64,000 nucleotides of DNA from Pedobacter sp. MC2016-14 (GTDB lineage Bacteria > Bacteroidota > Bacteroidia > Sphingobacteriales > Sphingobacteriaceae). Below, one piece after another: positions 42,452 to 51,928 of the stretch. Below the pieces are notes generated by a model. It had not been told where the DNA came from, searched no databases, and was given only the letters and a program-made list of their open reading frames with translations. Position numbers and translations under genes: made by a program. The stretch lies in NCBI RefSeq assembly GCF_020991475.1, contig NZ_JAJMPA010000001.1:2356001-2420000 (forward strand). Reading direction: 5' to 3'. Every line of letters starts with the position of its first letter. Position 1 is the stretch's first letter.

Positions 42452-45400
42452 TTAAAAAGTTAACTGTAAACCCAACAGGTATTTGCGACTGGCGCCATAA
42501 CCCGCACTTACCCCGTAATTATTCTGATCTCCCGCAAGTCCGCCTTCAGGATCTACCCCATAAAAGCTCTTTTTTGTGAAGATGAATAAGTTATCTCCAC
42601 TGATGAAGATATTGGCCCTGTTTAGTTTCGCCCTGTTGATCAGTTTTGATGGCAAAGCATAGCTTAACCTTACGTTACGCACCCTGATGTGGCTGGCATC
42701 TTCCCAAAGCCTCGATGATGGTTGATCGGCTCCATCCGTCCTGCTGCGATAAATCATCGGCTCGGTGGCTTTGTCGCCAGGATTTTCCCAAATCACCTGC
42801 CCTGCCGCAGGTTTAATCTGATTGTTCTTCAGTACATTGTTTCCTTCGGAAGCAAAGTAAGTATTTCTTGAATTGTTAAAAACAAGGTAGTCTGCCGCAA
42901 AATTTAATAAAACTGAGAGTTCAAAACCACGATAACCAAAAGTGTTTAACATACCGCCATAATAGGTAGGCGTGGTGTTACCAATGGCTTGAAACTGCAT
43001 TGCAGAAGCATCTCCTGTTAAGCCTGCAAAAACAGCATCATAAGTGTTTACTGTTTTACTAACATAAGTACTCGTGGCCGCGTCAAATTCTAAGCGTTCA
43101 AACTGAGGCAATCCTGTTTGCTCATTTACCCCCAGCCATTTAACCGCATGTACGCTTGCTATGTTTTCGCCTTCTTTAATGGTTCCGGCATTTCCGTAAC
43201 TCACTTTTCCATCATATAGCTTTGTAATCTTGTTTGTATTGTAGGTAAAGTTTAATCCCGTTTCCCAGGTAAACTTGCCGGTAAGGTTCTTGCTGGTTAA
43301 CACCAGTTCAATTCCCTTGTTTACCATTGCCCCAATGTTCTGGTACTGATTTGGTACGCCAAGCAAGGCCGAAGTTCCAACCTTTTGAAGAAGGTCAGTA
43401 TTACGTTTCCGATAAAAATCTGCGCCTAAAGTCACCCTGTCGAATAAAGAAAGATCTATTCCTAAGTTGCCTACATGTGCACGTTCCCAGGTGATCAGCC
43501 GGTTTCCAAGCTGGTTAATAATTGCTGCCGGGTCACTGCTGTACTGATAATTAAAATTGTAAAAGCTTTCTGTTAAAAAATCCTCTCCGGCAACCTTTCC
43601 ACTAGTTCCATAGCTTGCTCTTAATTTTAAGCTGGTCAGGTACGAGTTGCCTTTAAGAAAATCTTCGTTACTAAGGAGCCATGCGCCACTTACAGAGTAA
43701 AAATGACCATCGCGGTTATCTATTCCAAAATTTGCCGAATAATCCATCCGGTAAGAAGCATTTGCAAAATAACGCTCATTGTAACTGTAATTTCCTTCAG
43801 CAAAGAGCGAATAAGATCCTCTGATAAAACGTTCTCCACGAAATGATTTTCCAGAATAAGTATTCCAAACCTCCGATGCCGCCGAAGGAACTTTCACACC
43901 CGTAGGTATATTTTTAACTGCTATAGCATTATATTCTGAATTGCTTTTGTTGTACTCAAAACCACCAAGCCCACCTATAGTATGTAAACCATATTGCTTA
44001 CGCGCGGTAATCAGGTTTGAAGTCATAAAAGAGTTTGAATTCGATTTGTTTAGTGATAGTCTACCTTTATCTGCCAGTCCTGTTAGCGAAAGTCGGTCCT
44101 GATAATCCTCAATATTAACAAAGGTTGTATTATAGGAGTTATTAGATTGTAAAGTCAACCAGTCAAACATTTTATATTTTGCAGAAAAGACACCTAATAG
44201 CTGTTGGGTTTTTGTGGTGGTATTGTTATAAGGCAGGTCATATAAAGGATTTTGATAGACCGTGCCCAATGCATCAGCGCCCAATGTCTTTTTTGGAATG
44301 CCGTCGTCACTATCCAATGTAAACCATGGCAATAACGCAAGACCAACAATGCCTCCAACCGGACTTCTGTTTCCCTTATCAAATATGGTACTGATGTTGG
44401 CATTTAAGCTTAACCTACTAGTGATATTATGGTCGAGGTTTAATTTAAAACTAGTTCTCTGCAGGTCATTCCCTTTTAAAGGACCTTGTTCATCGTATCG
44501 GTTGGCGCCAAAATAATACCTTGTCTTTTCTGTTCCGCCAGATAAACCCATATCTACCGTTTTGTTCAGTGCATCGCGGTAAAGCTTAGAATTCCAGTCC
44601 GTATAGGTACCTAAAACTGAAGATGGCGGTAAGTATTTTGTCAGATAAGCGTCCTGGGTTAATCCCTCATTTTTAATTGCAAAAGAATTCAATAGCATTT
44701 TACGCTGGTAGTCGTACAATTCCTGTGAGTTCATGAATTCAATTTTACCCATATAGCGCTGGCTCACTCCAAAGGTGCTGTTTATATTAAGCTGTGTATT
44801 GCCTGCAACACCTTTTTTAGTGGTGATGACCAATACACCCTGACTTGCCCTCGAACCGTATATCGCTGTAGAAGCTGCATCTTTAAGTAAAGTAATGCTT
44901 TCAATATCCGTTGAAGAAACAATATCACTTGGATATGCTACATCTGCATAGATAATTCCGTCTACTACAATTAATGGGTTTAGGTTATTGGTTACACGAA
45001 GGTTGCCGCTGATTGGTAGCGTACCTTGTCCGCGCACCACAAAAGATGCTTTGTTGTTGGGATCTCCTGAAGGTTCTGTAATGTACATCCCGGCAACTTT
45101 ACCTTTAAGCATGGAGATCAGGTTATTGGTAGTCACACCCTCCAGTTGCTTTGCATTAAACGTTTGCAAAGATCCGGTAATCTCACTGGCCTTTTTAGTG
45201 CTATATCCTACAACTATAGCCTCCTGTAATTGCGCAATTGCGGGATTAAGCACAATACTCATCTCCACGTCATCCCCATCGATAACTACTTTTTCAATGC
45301 GTTTGCTTTCAAAACCAATAGAACTGAAAACAATATGATAGGTGCCGGGATTAAGATTTAAAACAAAATTCCCATTGGCATCTGTCATTGTTGCTGTATT

Positions 45401-45832
45401 TGTACCATCAATTCTTACTGATACGCCAGGTAGTGGGGCCTTGCCATCAGTCACCTTACCACGTACCGGCTTTTTTGCCTCAGGATTACTATTTCTATCT
45501 GCCGTTGCTACCTTTGATTTAATGATAACTGTCCTTTTTTCGATCACAAAGGTTAAAGGTTGATTTTCCAGGGCAAGTTGTAAGGCCTGTTCAACAGATA
45601 CAGCTTTTATAAAGATATTTACTTTAGTGCGGTTACTTCTCAGGAGGTCTAGTTTATAAAAGAATGAATAGCCACTTTGCTGTTCAATTTTTTTAATCAC
45701 ACTTTCTATGCTTGCGTTTTTTTCACTCAAGCTTATGCCCTGGCTAAAGGCGACTGCACTGGCCTGAAAACTAATGATTAGTAAGCATATAATTAATTTC
45801 ATGACTTTTATCAGGTCTAAAATTTTATTCAT
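42452..45832 (-). CDS. SusC/RagA-type TonB-linked receptor with STN domain
   Basis: An 1126-residue receptor: signal peptide, secretin/TonB N-terminal (STN) domain (about residues 30-110, ISLSEKNASIESVIKKIEQQ), carboxypeptidase-regulatory-like CNA domain (about 125-205, VRGKVTDGKAPLPGVSVRIDG), plug and a long beta-barrel. The STN domain signals to the FecR anti-sigma factor encoded upstream, so uptake is coupled to transcription of its own operon. Forms a pair with the SusD gene. Confidence 0.95.
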   Translation of the reverse strand: MNKILDLIKVMKLIICLLIISFQASAVAFSQGISLSEKNASIESVIKKIEQQSGYSFFYKLDLLRSNRTKVNIFIKAVSVEQALQLALENQPLTFVIEKRTVIIKSKVATADRNSNPEAKKPVRGKVTDGKAPLPGVSVRIDGTNTATMTDANGNFVLNLNPGTYHIVFSSIGFESKRIEKVVIDGDDVEMSIVLNPAIAQLQEAIVVGYSTKKASEITGSLQTFNAKQLEGVTTNNLISMLKGKVAGMYITEPSGDPNNKASFVVRGQGTLPISGNLRVTNNLNPLIVVDGIIYADVAYPSDIVSSTDIESITLLKDAASTAIYGSRASQGVLVITTKKGVAGNTQLNINSTFGVSQRYMGKIEFMNSQELYDYQRKMLLNSFAIKNEGLTQDAYLTKYLPPSSVLGTYTDWNSKLYRDALNKTVDMGLSGGTEKTRYYFGANRYDEQGPLKGNDLQRTSFKLNLDHNITSRLSLNANISTIFDKGNRSPVGGIVGLALLPWFTLDSDDGIPKKTLGADALGTVYQNPLYDLPYNNTTTKTQQLLGVFSAKYKMFDWLTLQSNNSYNTTFVNIEDYQDRLSLTGLADKGRLSLNKSNSNSFMTSNLITARKQYGLHTIGGLGGFEYNKSNSEYNAIAVKNIPTGVKVPSAASEVWNTYSGKSFRGERFIRGSYSLFAEGNYSYNERYFANASYRMDYSANFGIDNRDGHFYSVSGAWLLSNEDFLKGNSYLTSLKLRASYGTSGKVAGEDFLTESFYNFNYQYSSDPAAIINQLGNRLITWERAHVGNLGIDLSLFDRVTLGADFYRKRNTDLLQKVGTSALLGVPNQYQNIGAMVNKGIELVLTSKNLTGKFTWETGLNFTYNTNKITKLYDGKVSYGNAGTIKEGENIASVHAVKWLGVNEQTGLPQFERLEFDAATSTYVSKTVNTYDAVFAGLTGDASAMQFQAIGNTTPTYYGGMLNTFGYRGFELSVLLNFAADYLVFNNSRNTYFASEGNNVLKNNQIKPAAGQVIWENPGDKATEPMIYRSRTDGADQPSSRLWEDASHIRVRNVRLSYALPSKLINRAKLNRANIFISGDNLFIFTKKSFYGVDPEGGLAGDQNNYGVSAGYGASRKYLLGLQLTF

Positions 45833-46008
45833 ATTTTTGTTTGGTTTAGCCGTAGCTATACTGATTCCTTTTTTTAGGATTAGGTTCAGTTACGGTGTTG
45901 GGTTGATAAATTAATGTGGTCTTTCCCGATTTCATTTTTTATTTTACCTGAACTTATGCCGGAAGTGCTGGTAACACTTCCGGTTTTTTCTGGTAAAATC
46001 TCTGTTTG

Positions 46009-47166
46009 TTATGATTTTACTATAAGCGTTCTCCCTTCTATTTTAAAGTTAATACCATTCATTTCAAATATTTTCAGAACCTCTGGCAGGCTCAGGTTTC
46101 TTGGGATTTTAACATGGAAAAGATCATCCGGAGATTTGCCCTCAAATACAACCGCAATATTGTACCAGCGGGAAATCTGTCGCATTATACTAGCAAGATT
46201 AGATTCGTTAAACTGAAAATAGCCGTTTTTCCAGGCAATGGCCTCATCTGTTTCCACTGTGGATACATTCATGCTGTTATTTATTAAAACTGCTTGCTCA
46301 CCAGGTTTTAAAATACTTGTCTGCTTCGTTTTCAATGCAGAGACCTGCACGCTACCCTCCAAAAGGGTGGTTTTAGTACTCTGCTCATCCACATAACTAT
46401 TTACGTTAAAGTGTGTGCCCAGCACTTTAATTTCCTGTTTATCCGTGGTAACCATAAAAGGATGTGCTTTATCTTTGGATACCTCAAAATAAGCTTCTCC
46501 GGACAACCGAATTTTGCGGGTTGCTCCGGCAAATCTAGTTGGATAGGTAATGGAAGAGGCCGCATTTAACCAAATTTTTGTCCCATCGGGAAGGTTTACC
46601 TGATACTGGCCTCCGGCAGGAGTACTGATGGTATTGTAAAACTCGGGGCTTGCTGCGGTTTCTTGATCTGCTGAGGTAAGTTGATATACCAGCTGTCCAT
46701 CTTTAGTTTTCACAATTTGAACACCAGATTGCTGGGCAAGTTTACCGGAGGTAGTGTTATCAAGCGCAATCACTTTGCCATTTGCCAATGTTAAAGTAGC
46801 CTTATTGGTTCCGGGAACAATTGCAGCGATGTTATTGTCTTCTGTTTGCTGCTGGTCTTTTGGAAATAAGGTGTAAAGCCATGTGCCCAAAACGATAAGG
46901 ATAGCTGCGGCAGCAGTATACCGGTACCAGGAAATCTTTTTAACAACTGCCTTTTCAGGTTCAGCCAATATTTTTTGGAGAATATCATCTGCTTGAGGAA
47001 AGGTCTGTTCATCAGTTTGGAAACTATTCCAGGTATCGTCTAAAAGTTCAGATACCTGTGGAACAGACTCCTTTGCAGCAATAAGTGCGAGGAATTGTTC
47101 CTGCTCTTCGGGCGTACAGGTACCTTCAATATAACGATGGTATAAATAGATGAGTTGTTTATTCAT
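46009..47166 (-). CDS. FecR-family anti-sigma factor
   Basis: A 385-residue protein: cytoplasmic N-terminal segment (YLYHRYIEGTCTPEEQEQF), one transmembrane helix near residue 90 (YTAAAAILIVLGTWLYTLF), periplasmic FecR domain (YQVNLPDGTKIWLNAASSI, TRKIRLSGEAYFEV, VLGTHFNVNSY) and a DUF4974-type C-terminal domain that contacts the STN domain of the receptor. It holds the ECF sigma factor inactive until the receptor signals. ATG 47166 is taken because MNKQLIYLYHRY is the normal N-terminus; an upstream in-frame codon at 47232 adds 22 implausible residues. Confidence 0.93.
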   Translation of the reverse strand: MNKQLIYLYHRYIEGTCTPEEQEQFLALIAAKESVPQVSELLDDTWNSFQTDEQTFPQADDILQKILAEPEKAVVKKISWYRYTAAAAILIVLGTWLYTLFPKDQQQTEDNNIAAIVPGTNKATLTLANGKVIALDNTTSGKLAQQSGVQIVKTKDGQLVYQLTSADQETAASPEFYNTISTPAGGQYQVNLPDGTKIWLNAASSITYPTRFAGATRKIRLSGEAYFEVSKDKAHPFMVTTDKQEIKVLGTHFNVNSYVDEQSTKTTLLEGSVQVSALKTKQTSILKPGEQAVLINNSMNVSTVETDEAIAWKNGYFQFNESNLASIMRQISRWYNIAVVFEGKSPDDLFHVKIPRNLSLPEVLKIFEMNGINFKIEGRTLIVKS

Positions 47167-47309
47167 AGGGATATTTCTTGCGCTCTTTTTTACATGACCC
47201 TTTGGAAGAAGGACAGGAGTAATGAAAAACAAAAAATATTTTTATGCCATATATTAAACAGTTAACACAATCAGCCCGCACTTGCTACATGAGCGGTACA
47301 AAGCGTGTT

Positions 47310-47924
47310 TTAATTCTTCTCTGATAGTAAGTTTAAAAGAATGATAAGTACGGCAATGTCAGTGTGGTTACTAACATAGTTTCGTAAAAAGCGTAATGCC
47401 AGTTGCATATGGGTCTTTACGGTAAGTTTAGAAAGATTAAGTCGCTCCGCAACTTCTTCATATTTGAGCCCTTCCTGGTGGCAGAGCTGATAAACTAATT
47501 TTTGTTGGGCGGGTAATTTCTCAACCGCTTCGTTGAGGATTCGCTCAGAGTCTTTAAAGATTACGTATTCTTCAGTATCGTTATGCCCTTCCTGATAATT
47601 GTGCGTTGTCATTTTACTGGCCTGGAATTCTATGGCTATCCTTCTTAGTACCTTTAATGTGTAGTTGCGGGTAACTATCCGCAGGTAGCCCTGAAAGTTC
47701 TCAATGCTATTTAATTGTTCGCCAAGGCCCCAGATTTTGATGAATACATCTTGCACAATTTCCTGGGCAAGCGTATCATTCTTAGCGATTTTAAGGGCAT
47801 AATAATAAACTTTAGGGCTGTTGAGCTTGTAAATTGTGCTAAATGCATTAGTATCACCAGCTGACATGCGGTGTAACAGTACTTTTTCGTCATTAAATTC
47901 TGCTCCGGGCCCTGATAAAATCAT
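47310..47924 (-). CDS. ECF sigma factor (FecI-like)
   Basis: A 204-residue sigma-70 family extracytoplasmic-function factor: region 2 (FSTIYKLNSPKVYYYALKIA, VQDVFIKIWG) and region 4 (LPAQQKLVYQLCHQEGLKYEEVA with the recognition helix ERLNLSKLTVKTHM). It directs RNA polymerase to the SusC operon downstream. It heads the FecR-SusC-SusD-thioredoxin run on the same strand. A TACATTTA box at 47973-47966 (one mismatch to TAnnTTTG) may be its own promoter. Confidence 0.94.
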   Translation of the reverse strand: MILSGPGAEFNDEKVLLHRMSAGDTNAFSTIYKLNSPKVYYYALKIAKNDTLAQEIVQDVFIKIWGLGEQLNSIENFQGYLRIVTRNYTLKVLRRIAIEFQASKMTTHNYQEGHNDTEEYVIFKDSERILNEAVEKLPAQQKLVYQLCHQEGLKYEEVAERLNLSKLTVKTHMQLALRFLRNYVSNHTDIAVLIILLNLLSEKN

Positions 47925-48015
47925 CTTATGAAACCTGCGTACCTGATGTGTATATTCCTTTCAGGTAAATGTATAAAAATAAATCATATCAGGCTACCAG
48001 AACAGTAGATTTTAA

Positions 48016-48246
48016 TCAGACAGGTGCTGCATAAAAAGTTGCCAGTTCAATACATAAAAAGCCATTGTGGTTAAGCACCCGGATGACCTCATCATTTTTG
48101 TCATCCGGGGAATCCACTCTCAATATTCTGTCGCAGTCAGAGAGATCAATGGTCCAGTTAAGCCTTTCTAGTAATTTATTTAAGTAAGGACTGATTATTT
48201 CTGCCTCTTTGCTGGAAGCAACGTTGGTCTTGAAAATTGAAATCAT
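48016..48246 (-). CDS. Small ferredoxin-like-fold protein, unknown function
   Basis: A 76-residue cytoplasmic protein starting ISIFKTNVASSKEAEIISPYL, with DLSDCDRILRVDSPD and a C-terminal EVIRVLNHNGFLCIEL strand. The alpha/beta pattern resembles a heavy-metal-associated (HMA) fold, but there is no CxxC metal motif, so metal binding is not implied. Similar small proteins occur in Bacteroidota. Its start overlaps the membrane-protein stop by 4 bases, so it is the third gene of the sigma operon. Confidence 0.65.
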   Translation of the reverse strand: MISIFKTNVASSKEAEIISPYLNKLLERLNWTIDLSDCDRILRVDSPDDKNDEVIRVLNHNGFLCIELATFYAAPV

Positions 48247-48626
48247 AAGCTTTCAGTCTGTTTAGGTTTTGGGTTTGCATTCGAAAAGCACTTTCCGAAA
48301 CGACTAAAACGCTCTTCTCCAAAATGGTCTTTAAAGCGTTCCAACTCCTCAGGGCTCATGTTTCCCATTCTTTCTGCCATACGATGCCTGAACATTTTGT
48401 CTTTGCCAAAGCCTCCGGGGCGACCAAAGCCAAAGAGCAGTTTGCATAATATAAAAATCCCTGCTGCTTGCCATAGTGTAATTTGCTCCACATGAATTAC
48501 GTCAGGAAGGATATTGTTCCATAAAAGCATCACCACATAGCTGATCAGCGTTAAAAAAGCAGCTCCCATCAGAGGAAATAGTACAAATCTTCCTTTGCCT
48601 ATTTTATTAAAAAAATTATTTCTCAT
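48243..48626 (-). CDS. Small membrane protein next to ECF sigma factor
   Basis: A 127-residue protein: two N-terminal membrane helices (about residues 13-35 and 45-62) followed by a charged tail that includes a Glu/Arg-rich helix (NMSPEELERFKDHFGEERFSRFG). The tail pattern resembles the periplasmic part of small metal-stress sensors (MSPEER-type), but direct homology is not established. It is 10 bases after the sigma gene on the same strand and may act as its anti-sigma or sensor; inference from position. Confidence 0.65.
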   Translation of the reverse strand: MRNNFFNKIGKGRFVLFPLMGAAFLTLISYVVMLLWNNILPDVIHVEQITLWQAAGIFILCKLLFGFGRPGGFGKDKMFRHRMAERMGNMSPEELERFKDHFGEERFSRFGKCFSNANPKPKQTESL

Positions 48627-48636
48627 CGTTCTTTAT

Positions 48637-49200
48637 TTAATCTGTTAATTCATTATACAATTGTCTTAGCCGTTTACGCAGGTGCAGTACGGCATATCTT
48701 TTTCGTGAGACCAGGGTTTGTACATTTACACCAGTTTGTTCCGCAATTTCCTGAAAAGGAACATCCTCCAGTTCCTGCCATATAAATACCTGCCTTTGTT
48801 CGTCAGGAAGCTCCTTTAATGCCGCAAAAAGCTGTTCCCAGAAAAGCTTACGCAGAAATTCCGTTTCCGGTGTATTTGCATCGGGGAACAAAAAAGAGCT
48901 GTAATCCATTTCCTGATCGTCATCCTCAGAAAAAACATCACTAAGTAAACTTTCTGAACGTTTACGGTACTTGTCTGTGATCTTATTACGGGCAACCTTA
49001 TAAAGCCAGGCACCAGTTTGCTCTACTGGGGCAGTATTTACCACTGTACTTAAACTGTACCAGATATCCTGCAGAATATCCTCAGCGTCATCGTCACTAC
49101 GCACCTTTCCACGAATAAAAGACAGTAATCCTTGTCCATATTTATGTATGGTTTTAAGCAGGTAACTGTTCTTCTCTTCTTGCATGGTATAACTAAGCAT
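48637..49200 (-). CDS. ECF sigma factor (second locus)
   Basis: A 187-residue sigma-70 family factor: region 2 (DAEDILQDIWYSLSTV, WLYKVARNKITDKYRKR) and region 4 (LPDEQRQVFIWQELEDVPFQEIA, TGVNVQTLVSRKRYAVLHLR). It heads an operon with a small membrane protein and a small cytoplasmic protein, with no FecR or SusC. The start is taken at 49200 (MLSYTM) or 49185 (MQEEKN); an upstream codon at 49275 adds a hydrophobic, unlikely leader. Divergent from the hybrid kinase gene. Confidence 0.88.
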   Translation of the reverse strand: MLSYTMQEEKNSYLLKTIHKYGQGLLSFIRGKVRSDDDAEDILQDIWYSLSTVVNTAPVEQTGAWLYKVARNKITDKYRKRSESLLSDVFSEDDDQEMDYSSFLFPDANTPETEFLRKLFWEQLFAALKELPDEQRQVFIWQELEDVPFQEIAEQTGVNVQTLVSRKRYAVLHLRKRLRQLYNELTD

Positions 49201-49493
49201 TTGTAATCCTTTGAAGATATAGACGGATGAGCTGTCAAAACATTTCAAATAAAATAAAATAAATGATTTGGGCACTGTTGCATTTGTGGCTCTTTACACC
49301 GATACCGGTACAGCTCTACCTCATGCTATGCCAGGGTTAAACAAAAACCGTATTTAGAACAGATTTGTTCAAGAAAATTAAACATAGATGACAGTTAAAT
49401 TAATCTCTTTTTTCTGTTACCTTTAGACTTCAAAAGCCAAATATAATTTTGATATCGCTGGTATCATTAGTTTGTCGAGTTTTACATTTCTAA

Positions 49494-51857
49494 ATGAGGA
49501 TAAAAAAAGCATATTATATACTGTTGCTGCTGCTGGGTTGGAGCGCGTCATTTTGTTTTTCGGCGGAGATAAGTATGGTTCCTACTGCAAAGAATGGGCT
49601 AATAGACCTAAGCAAGCAGGACTTCTCTGAAGATGTATCGCTTAACGGAGAATGGTTCTTTTACTGGCAACAATTTTTAAATCCTCACCAGCCTGACAAA
49701 GGAAAAAGCGAACTCGTAAATTTTCCATTTAGATGGGATGGTTATGTGCTAAATGGCAAAACCCTTCCCGGATTTGGATATGGTACCTATAAATTAACGG
49801 TAGTATTGCCAAAAGCGGTTGGGCCGTTAACGTTGGTAATGCCTGATGTTTACTCTGCCTACAGGCTCTTTATCAATGGAAAAGAAGAAACAGCCAATGG
49901 AACAGTAAGTACAAGTGCAAATGGATTTGTACCGCATTGGCAATACCGAGCAGTTCATCTTCCTGAAGGGGCTGATACCCTAACTTTAATTTTGCATGCC
50001 GCCAACTTTGCCCACAGCAAGGGTGGCTTTAAAAATGCCATTACAATCGGAAAAACCTATGAGGTTGAACTAGACAGGAATCGGGCGGAAGCTATTGATC
50101 TGCTTTTAACGGGTTGTTTGTTAATGGGTGGTTTGTTTTTTCTCGGGCTCTTTTTGCTCGGAAACCGGGATAAAGCCATTTTGTTATTCTCTCTCTACTG
50201 CATTGTATACAGTTATCGGATTATAGGGGTGGATAATTATGAGTTGCACACCGTATTGCCCCATATGAGTTGGTATATCACCGCAAGGATAGAATATATG
50301 ACCCTTTTTGCGGGTATCGGTCTATTTACTTTGTATACCAGGTATTTATATCCAGAGGTGATCTCTTTGCTTGTTATAAAAGTGCTGGCTTTCATTTGCT
50401 TCGGTTTTGCTGCTATAGTCATTTTATTTCCGGCGTACTATTTTACACAACTCATCAACCCATTTTTGTTGGTCACCTTATTCTGCATGGGGTATATGCC
50501 CTATGTATATGCTGTGGCTTTTAAAAACAAACTTCCAGGTGCTACCTATGCTTTAACCAGTTGTTTATCCCTGTCTATAATCTTTGGCATTTCACTATTT
50601 CATTATTGGGGTTTAATACCGCAGTTACAGTTGCTCAGTTTTTTTGCTTATGTAAGCTTTTTCTTTCTGCAATCCCTGGTATTGTCGCATCGGGTATCTT
50701 TTGTACTTAGAAATGCAAGAGAGGCGGCAGAAATGGGTTTGATTGCTAAAAGTGAATTTTTAAGCACTATGAGCCACGAAATCAGGACTCCGCTAAATTC
50801 TGTGATAGGGATGAGCCATTTATTGCTCAAAAACAATCCCCGAGAAGACCAGACAGAACAATTGGGCATCATGCTGTTCTCTGCCAATAATTTATTGGCT
50901 ATTGTAAACGACATTTTAGACTACAACAAAATTGAGGCAGGTAAAATAACTTTTGAGCACATAGAGATGGATGTGCCCGCAATTGTTAAAAATATTGTTT
51001 CGGGCTTGCAAACTTCCGCTCAGGATAAAGGTATAGAACTTAGGCTTTTCATTGACTCTACGCTTCAAAATAAAGTAATGGGAGATCCTACCCGTATTTT
51101 TCAGGTAGTTACCAACTTGGTACATAACGCTATTAAGTTTACGCAGTCAGGTTATGTGGATGTGAGGGTAGAGGTAAAACAGCAGGATGCACAGCGCGTT
51201 ACTTTGCGGGTTCAGGTTAAGGATACAGGCATTGGAATTTCTGCAGAAAAGCAAAAGTTGATTTTTGAGCGATTTACGCAGGCAGATTCCTCTACCTCAA
51301 GAGGTTTTGGGGGTACGGGCTTAGGCCTTGCCATTTGCAAACGTATCCTGGAATTGCAAAATTCATCTTTGGAGCTGATTAGTGAAGAAGGTGAAGGTTC
51401 AGCGTTTTTCTTTGAACAAACTTTTGATAAAAGCATTAAAACGGCCGCCCAACAAAATATTGAGAAAAATTTGCCGAAGCAGGAGGATAAGCCCTTTGCA
51501 GGAATTTCTATTTTGCTGGTAGAAGATAACCCTGTAAATGTGATGGTGGCCCAAACTTTTTTGCAGCGCTGGGGGGCGCAGATTGATGTGGCAGTGAATG
51601 GGAAAGAAGCCATTGAAAAGCTGGATATCGATAAACATAAGTTGATCTTAATGGATCTTCATATGCCTGTGATGGATGGCTACGAAGCGGCAAAAAGCAT
51701 GAGGGCAAATGGCGTGCTGATCCCAATTGTAGCATTGACAGCAAATCTCCCAAAAGAAATTGAAGAGAAAGTTAAACAAGCTGGAATTGATGATGTGGTG
51801 ATCAAACCTTTTCTTCCTGATGAGTTGTACCGCAAACTATTGCACTATCTTCTTTAA
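49494..51857 (+). CDS. Hybrid sensor histidine kinase with 7TM-DISM sensor
   Basis: A 787-residue membrane kinase. Signal-like N-terminus, extracellular 7TMR-DISMED2 sugar-binding-like domain (about residues 45-175, [24 protein letters not shown]), seven hydrophobic helices (about 190-400), HisKA domain with phospho-acceptor His428 in [10 protein letters not shown], ATPase domain ([16 protein letters not shown]) and a C-terminal receiver with Asp721 in [15 protein letters not shown]. No DNA-binding output domain, so it must phosphorylate another protein. No response regulator is adjacent. The ligand is probably carbohydrate, by analogy. Confidence 0.92.
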   Translation: MRIKKAYYILLLLLGWSASFCFSAEISMVPTAKNGLIDLSKQDFSEDVSLNGEWFFYWQQFLNPHQPDKGKSELVNFPFRWDGYVLNGKTLPGFGYGTYKLTVVLPKAVGPLTLVMPDVYSAYRLFINGKEETANGTVSTSANGFVPHWQYRAVHLPEGADTLTLILHAANFAHSKGGFKNAITIGKTYEVELDRNRAEAIDLLLTGCLLMGGLFFLGLFLLGNRDKAILLFSLYCIVYSYRIIGVDNYELHTVLPHMSWYITARIEYMTLFAGIGLFTLYTRYLYPEVISLLVIKVLAFICFGFAAIVILFPAYYFTQLINPFLLVTLFCMGYMPYVYAVAFKNKLPGATYALTSCLSLSIIFGISLFHYWGLIPQLQLLSFFAYVSFFFLQSLVLSHRVSFVLRNAREAAEMGLIAKSEFLSTMSHEIRTPLNSVIGMSHLLLKNNPREDQTEQLGIMLFSANNLLAIVNDILDYNKIEAGKITFEHIEMDVPAIVKNIVSGLQTSAQDKGIELRLFIDSTLQNKVMGDPTRIFQVVTNLVHNAIKFTQSGYVDVRVEVKQQDAQRVTLRVQVKDTGIGISAEKQKLIFERFTQADSSTSRGFGGTGLGLAICKRILELQNSSLELISEEGEGSAFFFEQTFDKSIKTAAQQNIEKNLPKQEDKPFAGISILLVEDNPVNVMVAQTFLQRWGAQIDVAVNGKEAIEKLDIDKHKLILMDLHMPVMDGYEAAKSMRANGVLIPIVALTANLPKEIEEKVKQAGIDDVVIKPFLPDELYRKLLHYLL

Positions 51858-51928
51858 TCCGTTTTATTTTCCAGCTAACATTCCGCTAAATCAGTTGTTA
51901 CAGCTTTAGTTTTAAGAAACGTAACGAT

